The notes under the pieces were generated by a model. It was not told the origin of the DNA and did not search any database. It saw nothing but the letters and a program-made list of their open reading frames with translations. Position numbers and translations under genes: made by a program. From Salinivirgaceae bacterium (lineage in GTDB: Bacteria > Bacteroidota > Bacteroidia > Bacteroidales > SZUA-534), in contig JAFZKK010000044.1 in NCBI GenBank assembly GCA_017551905.1, positions 1 to 33,742 on the forward strand: a stretch of 33,742 nucleotides of DNA, written 5' to 3'. This document shows, in pieces, positions 1 through 7,813 of this stretch. Position 1 is the stretch's first letter, and the number at the start of each line of letters is the position of its first letter.

Positions 1-386
1 GAGCAGCAGGCGTTGCCGAAGACAAACGGAATGACAAGCCGTGCTATTATGCCGTGGATGAGCGCTCCGGTAACTATTCCGGCCTGAAGGTCGAAGAAGA
101 TGTGCTCAAACTGGAAATCGACACCAAAGCCTAGACCGAGCATGAACAGCAGCATCGAGCCTATGAAAATCTGAATTATGCGACGCATCAACTGCCGGTG
201 CTGTGGGTAGCGGATTACAATAATGCGTGTTATCAGCTCCGATGTGCCTATGCCGTTGAAAAGAAAAAAGTAGCGAACGTCGCGGATAATCCAGACCACA
301 ATGCCGATTAATGTGAAGCAAATGTAGGCCCAGACAGCAATGCTGTATTTTGTGAATAAGGCTTTTATCTTGTTTGGCGTGTCCAA
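1..386 (-). CDS. membrane protein, partial (C-terminus off the left edge)
   Basis: An open frame runs from a TTG codon at 384-386 to the left edge, about 128 residues. It has no ATG: a stop lies at 408-410 and TTG is the first plausible start, so the start is tentative. Hydrophobic stretches lie near residues 14-30, 67-85 and 95-115, so this is an integral membrane protein. The last visible residues are G-N-A-C-C. That Cys pair could begin a metal or Fe-S cluster motif, as in membrane-bound 4Fe-4S proteins, but too little is visible to assign a family. It follows the FKBP gene with about 10 bases between the FKBP stop and the TTG, which suggests co-transcription with nrnA and the two FKBP genes. 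Only the membrane nature is well supported. Confidence 0.6.
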   Translation of the reverse strand, partial: MDTPNKIKALFTKYSIAVWAYICFTLIGIVVWIIRDVRYFFLFNGIGTSELITRIIVIRYPQHRQLMRRIIQIFIGSMLLFMLGLGFGVDFQFEHIFFDLQAGIVTGALIHGIIARLVIPFVFGNACC

Positions 387-396
387 ATCTGCCGGT

Positions 397-1332
397 TTAT
401 TCTGACATTATGTCGTCGTCATCGTCGATGATGCTGCCTTCCTCGGTGTTGTGGGCAACAGCTTTGAGCAGCTCCACTTCGTAAATCACGGTTGTGAACG
501 GCGGAATTATTCCTGTCGATGAGCCTTTCTCGCCCCAAGCCAGATACGACGGCAGTATCACCAAGGCTCGTTGTCCCTCGCGCATACGGCCAATGGCGTC
601 TTCCAAACCTGCAATAACCTGAAGTTCAGTGCCATAGACAAACTCAAATGGCTGGTTGCGTTTAACTGTCGAGTCGAAGAAACGACCGTTGAGGAATCGA
701 CCTTCGTAATGGACGGTAACAATGTCGCCATACTCAACAGGTTTGCCGTTGCCGGGTTCAAGTGTGATGAAGTACATTCCCGACTCGGTCGGCTCCACAT
801 CAATTTTCTGTTTCTCGATGAAGTTGCGCAGCACCAGTTTCTCGTATTCGCCAAAGTCCTCAATCCATTTCAGGAACTCCTCTTTGTCGCGGCGGTACTG
901 GTCCTCAGTGCGGATGTCGCTCATACGGATGTCGATTCTGATGTTGTCGCCGCGTTTCAGAAAGCTTGGCATCGGGCATTGGAGTGTCTTTATGAAGAAT
1001 TTTTCGGCATCGATGATGAACGATGCGCTGTCGCCGGCTGATAGCATCAGGAAGCACTCGTCGATTGAACCTTTGAACTCGGGTGCGGTGAGTTGGAAGG
1101 TGCGGTTTCCGCTGAAAAATGTCGAATCGCGGTCGGTGGCGTAGCGCAACTGCGTGGTTACGTAGTCGCCAGCGTGCGGCGGATTGACGGTGTCGCCAAT
1201 GGTTATTAGCTTGTAATAGATGCCATTTTTATGTGAGTAGCCTTCGTATTTGCTTGAGCATGAGGATGCAAGCAGTGCTATAGCTAACACTGGCAACCAT
1301 ATTGGTCTGGCAATTTTTAAATAGAGTGGCAT
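397..1332 (-). CDS. FKBP-type peptidyl-prolyl isomerase lipoprotein, two-domain
   Basis: 311 residues. The N-terminus has a hydrophobic signal and a lipobox ending in Cys25 (LLASSC), so this is a lipoprotein. Residues about 33-150 resemble a degenerate FKBP fold (GDxV, FxL, a GDSASF turn). Residues about 183-293 form a clear FKBP domain (VHYEG, FFDST, IAGLEDAIGRM, then the IPPFTTVIYEVELL strand). The tail is very acidic (EEGSIIDDDDD). FKBP enzymes speed cis-trans isomerisation at proline during folding of exported proteins. It lies 13 bases after a second FKBP lipoprotein and in the same direction as nrnA, so one operon is likely. Only the second domain looks able to catalyse. Confidence 0.88.
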   Translation of the reverse strand: MPLYLKIARPIWLPVLAIALLASSCSSKYEGYSHKNGIYYKLITIGDTVNPPHAGDYVTTQLRYATDRDSTFFSGNRTFQLTAPEFKGSIDECFLMLSAGDSASFIIDAEKFFIKTLQCPMPSFLKRGDNIRIDIRMSDIRTEDQYRRDKEEFLKWIEDFGEYEKLVLRNFIEKQKIDVEPTESGMYFITLEPGNGKPVEYGDIVTVHYEGRFLNGRFFDSTVKRNQPFEFVYGTELQVIAGLEDAIGRMREGQRALVILPSYLAWGEKGSSTGIIPPFTTVIYEVELLKAVAHNTEEGSIIDDDDDIMSE

Positions 1333-1345
1333 TTCTATCTTCGAA

Positions 1346-1855
1346 TTAGCGCGTTAAATTAATCAAATCCACTTTATAAACTATAATTGAACGGGCAGGA
1401 ATTTTATTTTCGTCGCCCAAAAGTCCGTGAGCAAGGTGCGGAGGCATTATAAATCGGCCTTTGTCGCCCACCCGCATCATCAAAATCGCCTCCTCAAGTC
1501 CCGATTCCACGCCGCCTTTTCCTATTCTGAACGCTTTTTCGCCGGTGCTGTCCGATGTGTAGCAGAGTGTTCCGTCGAGCAGCGACACTGAATAGTTGAT
1601 GTGCGCCGTGAGTCCGGTTTGTGCGCTGTCGCCGTCGCCATGCTCGTAAATCTGGTACCAGAGCCCGGTCTGGCTGGTTTGCATATTCCAATGGTGGCGC
1701 TCGGCGTAGCTCTCAATGCGCTCTTGGTCGAGGCTGACAAGTCCGCGGTTGGCTTTCATCAGGCTCTCTTTGCTCATTGGAACCATCCCGTTGTTGCTTC
1801 GACCGCTGCATGCGGCAAGCGTCACTATTAATAATATGTATGCGGCGCGTCTCAT
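1346..1855 (-). CDS. FKBP-type peptidyl-prolyl isomerase lipoprotein (GldI-like)
   Basis: 169 residues. A short signal with lipobox TLAAC puts the lipidated Cys at residue 16. The C-terminal half is a single FKBP domain (INYSVSLLDGTLCYTS, GVESGLEEAILMMRVGDKGRF, the SIIVYKVDL strand). The size and layout match the Bacteroidetes GldI-like FKBP lipoproteins. The name refers to gliding in Flavobacteria, but gut Bacteroidales carry homologues without gliding, so the role here is periplasmic or surface folding. The ATG overlaps the nrnA stop as ATGA, which implies translational coupling to nrnA. Confidence 0.85.
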   Translation of the reverse strand: MRRAAYILLIVTLAACSGRSNNGMVPMSKESLMKANRGLVSLDQERIESYAERHHWNMQTSQTGLWYQIYEHGDGDSAQTGLTAHINYSVSLLDGTLCYTSDSTGEKAFRIGKGGVESGLEEAILMMRVGDKGRFIMPPHLAHGLLGDENKIPARSIIVYKVDLINLTR

Positions 1856-2880
1856 TTCTGCAGATACTCTTCGTATTCGGGCAGCACTTTTTCAAAATAA
1901 TATATTGTCTTTCCGATTGTCTTGTGGAACTCGCCGCCGGCCGCGTTCAGGTGTCCGCCGCCGCTGAAGCGCTCCGCCGCCACTTTGTTGGCAGGGAAGG
2001 TGCCGCGCGAGCGGAACGAGCATTTTGTTAGTCCGTCTTTCTCAGTGAACAAGGCCGAAAAGTTTATTCCATCGATAGTTAGCGGATAATTCACAAGTCC
2101 TTCAGTATCACCTTGTTGGTTGTTGAACGCTTCAAGTTCCTGTTTTGTCAGCCAGATGTAGGCGGTCTGATACTGAGGCAGAACCTTCATCTTCTTGCTC
2201 AGGCTGAAACCCAACATGCGCAGCCGCGTCTCGGAGAAGTGGTTCATCACGTTGTCAACAATCTGGTCTTTGTTGATTCCCGATTCGAGCAGGTGCGCTA
2301 TTATGTTGAAGGTGATTGGCGCCGACGAGTTGTAGTTGAAGCAGCCGGTGTCGGTCATTATGCCGGTGAACAGGCAGGTGGCCACATCGGTTTCCAGAAC
2401 ATAGTTGCCGCTGAGTGCCGCCAGCAGCTCGTAAACCAACTCCGATGTGCTACTCGACTCGGGGCGGCTGTAAGCAATATCGAAGCGCACCTCGGGGAAC
2501 GGGTGGTGGTCAATCAGAATGCGTTTGGCAGTGCTGGCCTCAAAGCTTTTCAGCGAGTCGCCCATGCGCGAGTTGCTGTTGAAGTCGGCCATGATAACAA
2601 GCTCGGCTTGTGCTATGGCGGCGTCGGCGTCGGCCGGTGTTGTCTTGTAAGTTATTATCTTATCGACACTTGGCATCCATTTCAAGTTGCTTGGCATAAG
2701 GTCGGGTAAGATGAAAGTGGCGTGTTTGCCAGCAGCCGTGAAATGGTTGTAAAAGGCTAAACCAGAGCCAATTGCATCGCCGTCGGGATTCTTGTGCGAC
2801 ACAATCACAATATGGTTGGCAGCCTCAATCAGTTTCCGTGCCTCATCAACAAATTCGTCGCTTATATTTTTGTATTCCAT
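1852..2880 (-). CDS. nrnA: DHH-family bifunctional oligoribonuclease / pAp phosphatase (NrnA-like)
   Basis: 342 residues. The DHH motifs are all visible: His29 with N-P-D33-G-D35 (metal site), Asp99 in MADFN, the D-H-H triad at 124-126, and the C-terminal DHHA1 glycine motif GGGHLNAAGG near residues 305-314. NrnA proteins degrade 2-5 nt RNAs and pAp to recycle nucleotides, using Mn2+, in the cytoplasm. The length fits the family (about 310-345). It heads a minus-strand operon with two FKBP lipoproteins. Its upstream gap to murA is filled with tandem repeats, so its promoter is unclear. The best candidate -7 box is a near match, TAACTTTA, inside the 7-bp array. Confidence 0.9.
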   Translation of the reverse strand: MEYKNISDEFVDEARKLIEAANHIVIVSHKNPDGDAIGSGLAFYNHFTAAGKHATFILPDLMPSNLKWMPSVDKIITYKTTPADADAAIAQAELVIMADFNSNSRMGDSLKSFEASTAKRILIDHHPFPEVRFDIAYSRPESSSTSELVYELLAALSGNYVLETDVATCLFTGIMTDTGCFNYNSSAPITFNIIAHLLESGINKDQIVDNVMNHFSETRLRMLGFSLSKKMKVLPQYQTAYIWLTKQELEAFNNQQGDTEGLVNYPLTIDGINFSALFTEKDGLTKCSFRSRGTFPANKVAAERFSGGGHLNAAGGEFHKTIGKTIYYFEKVLPEYEEYLQK

Positions 2881-2934
2881 TAAGTTAAGTTCTAAGTTTA
2901 GTCGCTTCGCTGTTTAAAGTTAAAAGTTTAGTAG
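2881..2934 (-). repeat. degenerate 7-bp tandem array before nrnA
   Basis: On the minus strand the stretch divides into CTAAACT, TTTAACT, TTAAACA, a 9-base irregular unit GCGAAGCGA, CTAAACT, TAGAACT and TAACTTA. The consensus is TTAAACT with period 7. It directly precedes the nrnA ATG and abuts a 6-bp array. A related array of similar composition follows the adenylate cyclase gene. Confidence 0.65.
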
Positions 2935-3025
2935 TTTTCGGTTACGTTAATGTCAGTGTCAGTGTTAGTGTTATCGTTTTCGTTATCGTTTTTCGTCATC
3001 GTTATCGTTATCGTCATCGTTTTCG
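2935..3025 (-). repeat. degenerate 6-bp tandem array directly after the murA stop
   Basis: Reading the minus strand from the base after the murA TGA, about 15 units of 6 bases follow with no gap: CGAAAA, CGATGA, CGATAA, CGATAA, CGATGA, one 7-base unit, then CGATAA, CGAAAA, CGATAA, CACTAA, CACTGA, CACTGA, CATTAA, CGTAAC, CGAAAA. The consensus is CGATAA. It is purine-rich on the murA sense strand. No hairpin is evident, so it does not act as an ordinary terminator. Confidence 0.8.
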
Positions 3026-4336
3026 TCATAGCCTAATAATATCTCCCCCTAACGCATTGATACGCAAGTCGATGTCTTCATATCCACGGTCAATTTGGTC
3101 GATGTTATCAATCACCGATGTTCCTTTGGCCGACAGTGCGGCAATGAGCAGAGCCATGCCGGCACGGATGTCGGGGCTGGTCATGTTGATGCCTTTGAGC
3201 GAGTGTCGGTTGTTCATTCCGATAACCGTTGCGCGGTGCGGGTCGCAGAGGATAATCTGCGCACCCATGTCAATCAGTTTATCGACGAAGAACAGGCGGC
3301 TCTCAAACATCTTCTGGTGGAACAGTACGCTGCCGTTGGCTTGTGTGGCTGTTACGAGCAGGACGCTGAGCAGGTCGGGCGTCAGACCGGGCCACGGTGC
3401 GTCGTCAATTGTCAGTATCGAGCCGTCGATAAAGGTATCGACTTCGTAATGGTCCTGTGCCGGAATGTGCAGGTCGTCGCCTTGCAAATCCATTTGAATA
3501 CCAAGCCGTTGGAAAGCTCTCGGGATAATTCCGAGGTTCTGGTACGATACGTTTTTTATTGTCAGTTCGGAGTGTGTCATGGCGGCCAAACTGATAAAAC
3601 TGCCAATCTCAATCATGTCGGGCAGAATTGTGTGGTCGCAGCCGTTGAGGCTTGTAACTCCCTCAATAGTAAGTAGATTGGAACCGATGCCCGATATTTT
3701 AGCGCCCATTTTGTTCAGCATCTTGCAGAGTTGCTGAATGTATGGCTCGCAGGCGGCGTTGTAGATTGTTGTTGTGCCTTGCGCCATTACGGCGGCTAAA
3801 ATTATGTTGGCCGTACCTGTCACTGACGCTTCGTCGAGCAGCATGTATGTGCCTTTCAGGTTTTTACCCTCAACATTGTAGAATTTGCCGTCGGCATCGT
3901 ATTCGAATTTTGCGCCAAGGTTTTGCAGACCGATGAAGTGGGTGTCCAATCGGCGACGGCCAATCTTATCGCCGCCCGGCTTGGGAATGTAAGCCTTGCC
4001 AAACCTTGCCAAAAGCGGTCCCACAAGCATCACCGAGCCACGGATTTTGGCTGTCTTTTCGGCAAACTCGCGCGATTGCAGATATTCGGGCTGTATTTTG
4101 TCGGCTTTGAACCGACATGTGTGCTTGTCAAGGTGCTCCACTGTGACGCCCATGTCGGCGATAATGTCAATCAGTGTGTTGACATCACGGATTGACGGTA
4201 TGTTGCGGATTATGACCTCGTCGTTGGTGAGCAGCACGGCGCAAAGAACCTGCAAAGCCTCGTTTTTCGCGCCTTGCGGGATAATGCTCCCGCTCAGTTT
4301 GTTGCCGCCTTTTATTTGAAACTTATTGATACTCAT
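3026..4336 (-). CDS. murA: UDP-N-acetylglucosamine 1-carboxyvinyltransferase
   Basis: 436 residues, normal for MurA. It transfers enolpyruvate from PEP to UDP-GlcNAc, the first committed step of peptidoglycan synthesis in the cytoplasm. Visible motifs are QGAKNEAL (Lys24 and Asn25, the equivalents of E. coli Lys22/Asn23), the active-site loop PGGDKIGRRRLDTH at about 120-133, PDMIEIGSF, and the C-terminal IDRGYEDI. The residue that is Cys115 in E. coli is Asp123 here (GAT, positions 3968-3970). This change is known to make MurA insensitive to fosfomycin in Mycobacterium tuberculosis and Chlamydia. The gene diverges from a glycosyltransferase, and its stop is followed at once by a 6-bp repeat array. 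Confidence 0.96.
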   Translation of the reverse strand: MSINKFQIKGGNKLSGSIIPQGAKNEALQVLCAVLLTNDEVIIRNIPSIRDVNTLIDIIADMGVTVEHLDKHTCRFKADKIQPEYLQSREFAEKTAKIRGSVMLVGPLLARFGKAYIPKPGGDKIGRRRLDTHFIGLQNLGAKFEYDADGKFYNVEGKNLKGTYMLLDEASVTGTANIILAAVMAQGTTTIYNAACEPYIQQLCKMLNKMGAKISGIGSNLLTIEGVTSLNGCDHTILPDMIEIGSFISLAAMTHSELTIKNVSYQNLGIIPRAFQRLGIQMDLQGDDLHIPAQDHYEVDTFIDGSILTIDDAPWPGLTPDLLSVLLVTATQANGSVLFHQKMFESRLFFVDKLIDMGAQIILCDPHRATVIGMNNRHSLKGINMTSPDIRAGMALLIAALSAKGTSVIDNIDQIDRGYEDIDLRINALGGDIIRL

Positions 4337-4465
4337 TTAGATGTTGTTGCGTTTATAATATGGCAAATTATATAAAATGTATGTCGTCGGGTTGCCGCCA
4401 TTTTCAACTTTTTAAAAAGTTATGCACAATAAAATATTTATGCGGAAATATATAAGTTTGCCACT
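4337..4465. promoter_or_regulatory. divergent intergenic region, murA / glycosyltransferase
   Basis: This 129-base gap must hold both promoters. A perfect 16-bp palindrome (AACTTTTTAAAAAGTT, 4406-4421) lies near its middle and could be an operator. A perfect TAnnTTTG box (TAAGTTTG, 4453-4460) sits only five bases before the glycosyltransferase ATG, which would give an almost leaderless mRNA. Facing murA, only a loose match (TATAATTTG on the minus strand near 4364-4372) is seen. Confidence 0.4.
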
Positions 4466-5542
4466 ATGAAACGGATAATGATTGCAGTCACAACCGATTT
4501 GAACACCGACCAGCGCGTTCTGCGCATAGCCGGCACTTTGGCCGACAATGGTTTCGATGTGATGCTGTTCGGGCGCGAGAATCCGTCAAGCAAACCTCTT
4601 AGTGTTAAATTCCCGGCTGTCCGTTGCAAGCTGATGGCCAATAAGGGGATGATGATGTATCTGTTGTTCAACTGGCGGCTGTTATGGTATCTGATGTTTC
4701 ATAAATTCGATTTGGTGCTGGCCAACGATTTGGATTCGCTTGTGGGTGCGTCGTTGGCCTCCGTGTTGAAACACAAGCCGTTGGTGTACGACAGCCACGA
4801 GTATTTTACCGAACTTCCGGAGCTTGTCGGGCGCCGGTTCAAACGTGGCGTGTGGCTTGCCGCCGAGCGACTGTTTGTGCCTCGCGCAGTTGCCGCTTAC
4901 ACTGTCTGCCAGTCGTTAGCCGACATTTATACTGTTAAATACAACCTTCAGTTTTCGGTTGTGCGGAATGTACCGTACGCCTTGCCAAAGCCCGAAAATG
5001 CGCCGGTTGGCAAAATCATAATGTACCAAGGTGCGCTGAATGTTGGCCGTGGCATTGAGATGATGATTGCAGCAATGCAATATCTGCCTGATTATGAGCT
5101 GTGGATTGCCGGCTCTGGAGGTGTTGAGAACGATTTGCGGCAGTTGGCCGATGAACAGAAAAGTGGTGGAAAAATCGTCTTTTTAGGCCGTCTGGCGCCC
5201 GACGAGCTTCGCCAACGGACTCAGCAAGCGGCTGTCGGTTTGTCGATAGAGGAGGATTTGGGACAGAATTATCATTACGCATTGCCTAACAAGCTGTTCG
5301 ATTACATTCAGGCTCGTGTGCCGGTTATTGTGTCGCATCTGCCTGAAATGCAGCGAATTGTGGATGATTGCAGAGTGGGAGAGGTACTTACGGAGCGCAC
5401 GCCAAGCGATTTGGCCGTTTTGATACAAAAGGTTGTGAGCCAACGTGATAAATATGCGGAAAAATTGGATATTGCGGCGGCGGAATTGAACTGGGAAAAC
5501 GAGTCTAAGAGGCTGATTGACATATATAAACGTTTTGTGTGA
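4466..5542 (+). CDS. glycosyltransferase, GT-B fold (GT4-like)
   Basis: 358 residues. The N-terminal half has the acceptor-domain features of GT-B enzymes (DLNTDQRVLRIA near 11-22, NDLDSLVGA, YDSHEYFTE). The C-terminal half carries the nucleotide-sugar side: MYQGALNVGRGIEMMI, ELWIAGSG, LGRL, and an E-x7-like element around SIEEDLGQNYHYALPNKLFDY. Such enzymes add a sugar to a lipid or polysaccharide acceptor in capsule, LPS or exopolysaccharide synthesis. The donor and acceptor cannot be read from the sequence. The gene stands alone between murA (divergent) and the VTC operon, with no other polysaccharide genes near. Confidence 0.85.
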   Translation: MKRIMIAVTTDLNTDQRVLRIAGTLADNGFDVMLFGRENPSSKPLSVKFPAVRCKLMANKGMMMYLLFNWRLLWYLMFHKFDLVLANDLDSLVGASLASVLKHKPLVYDSHEYFTELPELVGRRFKRGVWLAAERLFVPRAVAAYTVCQSLADIYTVKYNLQFSVVRNVPYALPKPENAPVGKIIMYQGALNVGRGIEMMIAAMQYLPDYELWIAGSGGVENDLRQLADEQKSGGKIVFLGRLAPDELRQRTQQAAVGLSIEEDLGQNYHYALPNKLFDYIQARVPVIVSHLPEMQRIVDDCRVGEVLTERTPSDLAVLIQKVVSQRDKYAEKLDIAAAELNWENESKRLIDIYKRFV

Positions 5543-5746
5543 AATAATCTTGTCTTTCACAACTTTTGTCAGACTTGTGCGTTTTAAAAATTTGGGAAAT
5601 GCAGCGTCGAAAAAATCATTCCGCCGATGCTATTTCGCTTAAAAAAACGTTATTTGCAGTGTGAATAGTGATGAAATGCCACTTGGTGAAATTTTAATCG
5701 TTTTAAGTGGTAAGAATTTGATTTAGAAACTAATAACACAAACAAT
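5543..5746. other. 204-base gap before the VTC operon
   Basis: No open frame of note and no clear terminator hairpin for the upstream glycosyltransferase. It must carry the promoter of the four-gene plus-strand operon. I see only an imperfect -7 candidate (TA-4 bases-TTTG at about 5711-5720), not the standard TAnnTTTG. The bases just before the ATG at 5747 are A-rich, as usual for Bacteroidetes leaders. Confidence 0.4.
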
Positions 5747-6157
5747 ATGAAAAAGCTAATCGTTATGTTGGCGGTGTTGGCAGGTGCAGCCGGAATGGCA
5801 AACGCACAGGACAATCCGCAGAAAATCAACAAGAAAAACCTTGTCATCAAGGAGTGGAACACCGATGTGAAAACCAACGCACAGATTCTGGACCACACAA
5901 CCACATACAACCCTGAGGGCAAGAAAATTGAGGAGGTGGAGTACACACCGGCGGGCGTGAAATGGCGCAAACGCTTTGAGTACAACGCCGCCGGCAAGGT
6001 GTCGAAGGAGCTTGTCTATGACAAAAACAACCGCTTGATGACTTATAAAACGTTCGAATACAACGAGTTTGGTCGCAAGAAGACGCAATGCACCTACGAC
6101 GCCAAAGGCAAGTTGCTGGTAACAAAAATCTTTGAATACGTTGTCGAAGATGTCTGA
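5747..6157 (+). CDS. small exported protein with Y-x-x-x-G-K pseudo-repeats
   Basis: 136 residues. A clear signal peptide (MKKLIVMLAVLAGAAGMANA, cleavage before Q21) sends it to the periplasm or beyond. The mature part has four or five pseudo-repeats of about 20 residues, built on YNPEGKK, EYTPAG, EYNAAGK, EYNEFGRK and TYDAKGK, alternating with short strand-like segments. This resembles the YD-like or MORN-like beta-hairpin repeats of small Bacteroidetes secreted proteins. I do not recognise a family. It is the first gene of the VTC operon: the next ATG (6150) overlaps its stop as ATGTCTGA. A role at the cell surface linked to the polyphosphate or DUF4956 machinery is conjecture. Confidence 0.75.
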   Translation: MKKLIVMLAVLAGAAGMANAQDNPQKINKKNLVIKEWNTDVKTNAQILDHTTTYNPEGKKIEEVEYTPAGVKWRKRFEYNAAGKVSKELVYDKNNRLMTYKTFEYNEFGRKKTQCTYDAKGKLLVTKIFEYVVEDV

Positions 6158-6956
6158 AAATCAGCATATTGATTTAGAATCGACCGACGAAGTGCGTGCC
6201 ATCGAGCCTATCACCCTTCCGGAGATGGACTCGATAAAGCTGATGAACCGCATCGACTCGAAATATCTGACCAACGAAGATGTGTTGCTGGCCATTCTGC
6301 GTGACGCACACGCCGAAGGTTACCGCGCGCTTGTGGTTGAAGGAAAGAAAGTTAGCCCCTACAACAGTATGTACTACGACACGCCGGAGCTGCGGATGTT
6401 TCTCGACCATCACAATCGCCGAATGGTGCGGCAGAAGGTGCGCACGCGAGTCTATATTGCTTCAGGTCAGACATTTCTGGAGATAAAGCACAAAAACAAC
6501 AAGAAGCGCACCAAGAAAAAACGCACCGAAATCGACAACAGTCTGTTCTTCGATTTCCGCAGCGACGCGGCCGCAGCCGACTTTCTGGCAAACAATTCGG
6601 CCTTCACGGTCGACGACATCATTCCGCAGATGGAGACCATCTTCAACCGCATCACGCTGGTGAACGCCGCCAAAACCGAGCGCCTGACCATCGACACCAA
6701 TCTGCGGTTTGTGAACCACACCACGGGGCTGAAGTCGTCGCTGAAAAACGCCGTTATCATTGAACTAAAACAAGACGGCCGAGCCGATTCGCAGATGAAG
6801 CGCATCTTGCTGAACCACAGAGTGAAACCGACGCGTATGAGCAAATACTGCATCGGCACAACCATCACAAATCCGAATGTTAAATCGAACCGTTTTAAAA
6901 AGAAAATACGACGAATTGAAAAAGTAATAAACTCAAAAATAGAATGTTATGATTAG
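6150..6956 (+). CDS. VTC-domain polyphosphate polymerase
   Basis: 268 residues from the ATG at 6150. An in-frame TTG at 6132 would add six residues, but the ATG overlaps the upstream stop and is preferred. The VTC tunnel motifs are present: SKYL at 37-40, VRTR at 97-100, EIKHK at 111-115 followed by a Lys/Arg-rich run, RLTIDTNL at 178-185, IIELKQ at 203-208 and SKYCIG at 231-236. In yeast VTC4 the equivalent basic and acidic residues bind triphosphate and Mn2+ and polymerise ATP gamma-phosphate into polyphosphate. There is no SPX domain. The stop overlaps the start of the DUF4956 gene by 8 bases. Bacterial VTC proteins commonly pair with DUF4956 proteins; whether this one makes polyphosphate is untested. 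Confidence 0.87.
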   Translation: MSENQHIDLESTDEVRAIEPITLPEMDSIKLMNRIDSKYLTNEDVLLAILRDAHAEGYRALVVEGKKVSPYNSMYYDTPELRMFLDHHNRRMVRQKVRTRVYIASGQTFLEIKHKNNKKRTKKKRTEIDNSLFFDFRSDAAAADFLANNSAFTVDDIIPQMETIFNRITLVNAAKTERLTIDTNLRFVNHTTGLKSSLKNAVIIELKQDGRADSQMKRILLNHRVKPTRMSKYCIGTTITNPNVKSNRFKKKIRRIEKVINSKIECYD

Positions 6957-7791
6957 AATTTTCGCTATTCTGATGTCGCTCGCGCTGGCAATGCCGGTTA
7001 CGGGCACCTTTGCGCAATACGACGCAACCGCCGCTGCCGCTCTCGCCGATTTCGGTAACCCCGAACCCGATGACGAACTGTTTGACGTGCAGACAATTAC
7101 CGACGCAATGATGACCACGCAGCAAAAACTTGTCGAGCTGGGCATCCGCTTTGCGCTCAACTTGGTGATTTGCTGGATTTTAGTGCAGTTCTTCTACTAT
7201 CGCAAGAGCCGCCGCCGCGACTACTACTTCACGTTTATGATTTTCTCGTCGGCGATGCTGGCGTTGCTCTACGTGATGGGCAGCGTGTCGGTGGGCGTTG
7301 GAATGACACTCGGCCTGTTCGCCATTTTCGGTGTCATCCGTTACCGCACCGAGACCGTGCCAATCCGCGAGATGACCTATCTATTTATCATTATTGCACT
7401 TGCGGCTGTCAACGGCCTTGCGCAGCTGTTCCAAGTTACCGATGTAGCCACCAACCCACACTACGCACTCGAGCTGGGCAACGTTGGCGTTTTGGTATTG
7501 GTTAACCTTCTGATAGTGATATTGATAGCCATTCTCGAAACAGCCGTATCGACCAACCACACCACAACCAAGCTGGTGCTTTACGACCGCATCGATATGA
7601 TTGTGCCCGAAAAACGCGATGAACTGATTGCCGACCTTGAGAAACGTATCGGCATAAAAATCAACGCTATAGAGATTGGTCACGTCGATTTCTTGAAAGA
7701 CGCCGCCTTCATCAAGGTTACCTACGACCTTCAGGAAGGCGAGACCAACACAATCAATATGCTGACGAAGGCGAAAAGATATACAGAATAA
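6949..7791 (+). CDS. DUF4956 family membrane protein
   Basis: 280 residues. An N-terminal hydrophobic segment (signal or membrane anchor, about 1-22) is followed by membrane segments near 64-83, 95-112, 114-131, 142-162 and 177-198, then a soluble domain of about 80 residues with alternating strands and helices. The family signature RYRTETVPIREMTYLF is at 131-146. DUF4956 proteins are partners of VTC-domain proteins in many bacteria and may form the membrane part of a phosphate-polymer or secretion complex; the biochemical role is not established. Its ATG overlaps the VTC stop (ATGATTAG), so expression is coupled. Confidence 0.85.
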   Translation: MIRIFAILMSLALAMPVTGTFAQYDATAAAALADFGNPEPDDELFDVQTITDAMMTTQQKLVELGIRFALNLVICWILVQFFYYRKSRRRDYYFTFMIFSSAMLALLYVMGSVSVGVGMTLGLFAIFGVIRYRTETVPIREMTYLFIIIALAAVNGLAQLFQVTDVATNPHYALELGNVGVLVLVNLLIVILIAILETAVSTNHTTTKLVLYDRIDMIVPEKRDELIADLEKRIGIKINAIEIGHVDFLKDAAFIKVTYDLQEGETNTINMLTKAKRYTE

Positions 7792-7813
7792 ACAATCTTA
7801 AAACCAACTGATT

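Noticed and set aside
5711..5720. Promoter of the VTC operon
   Set aside because: The TA and TTTG halves are four bases apart instead of two, and no -33 TTTG is at the right distance.
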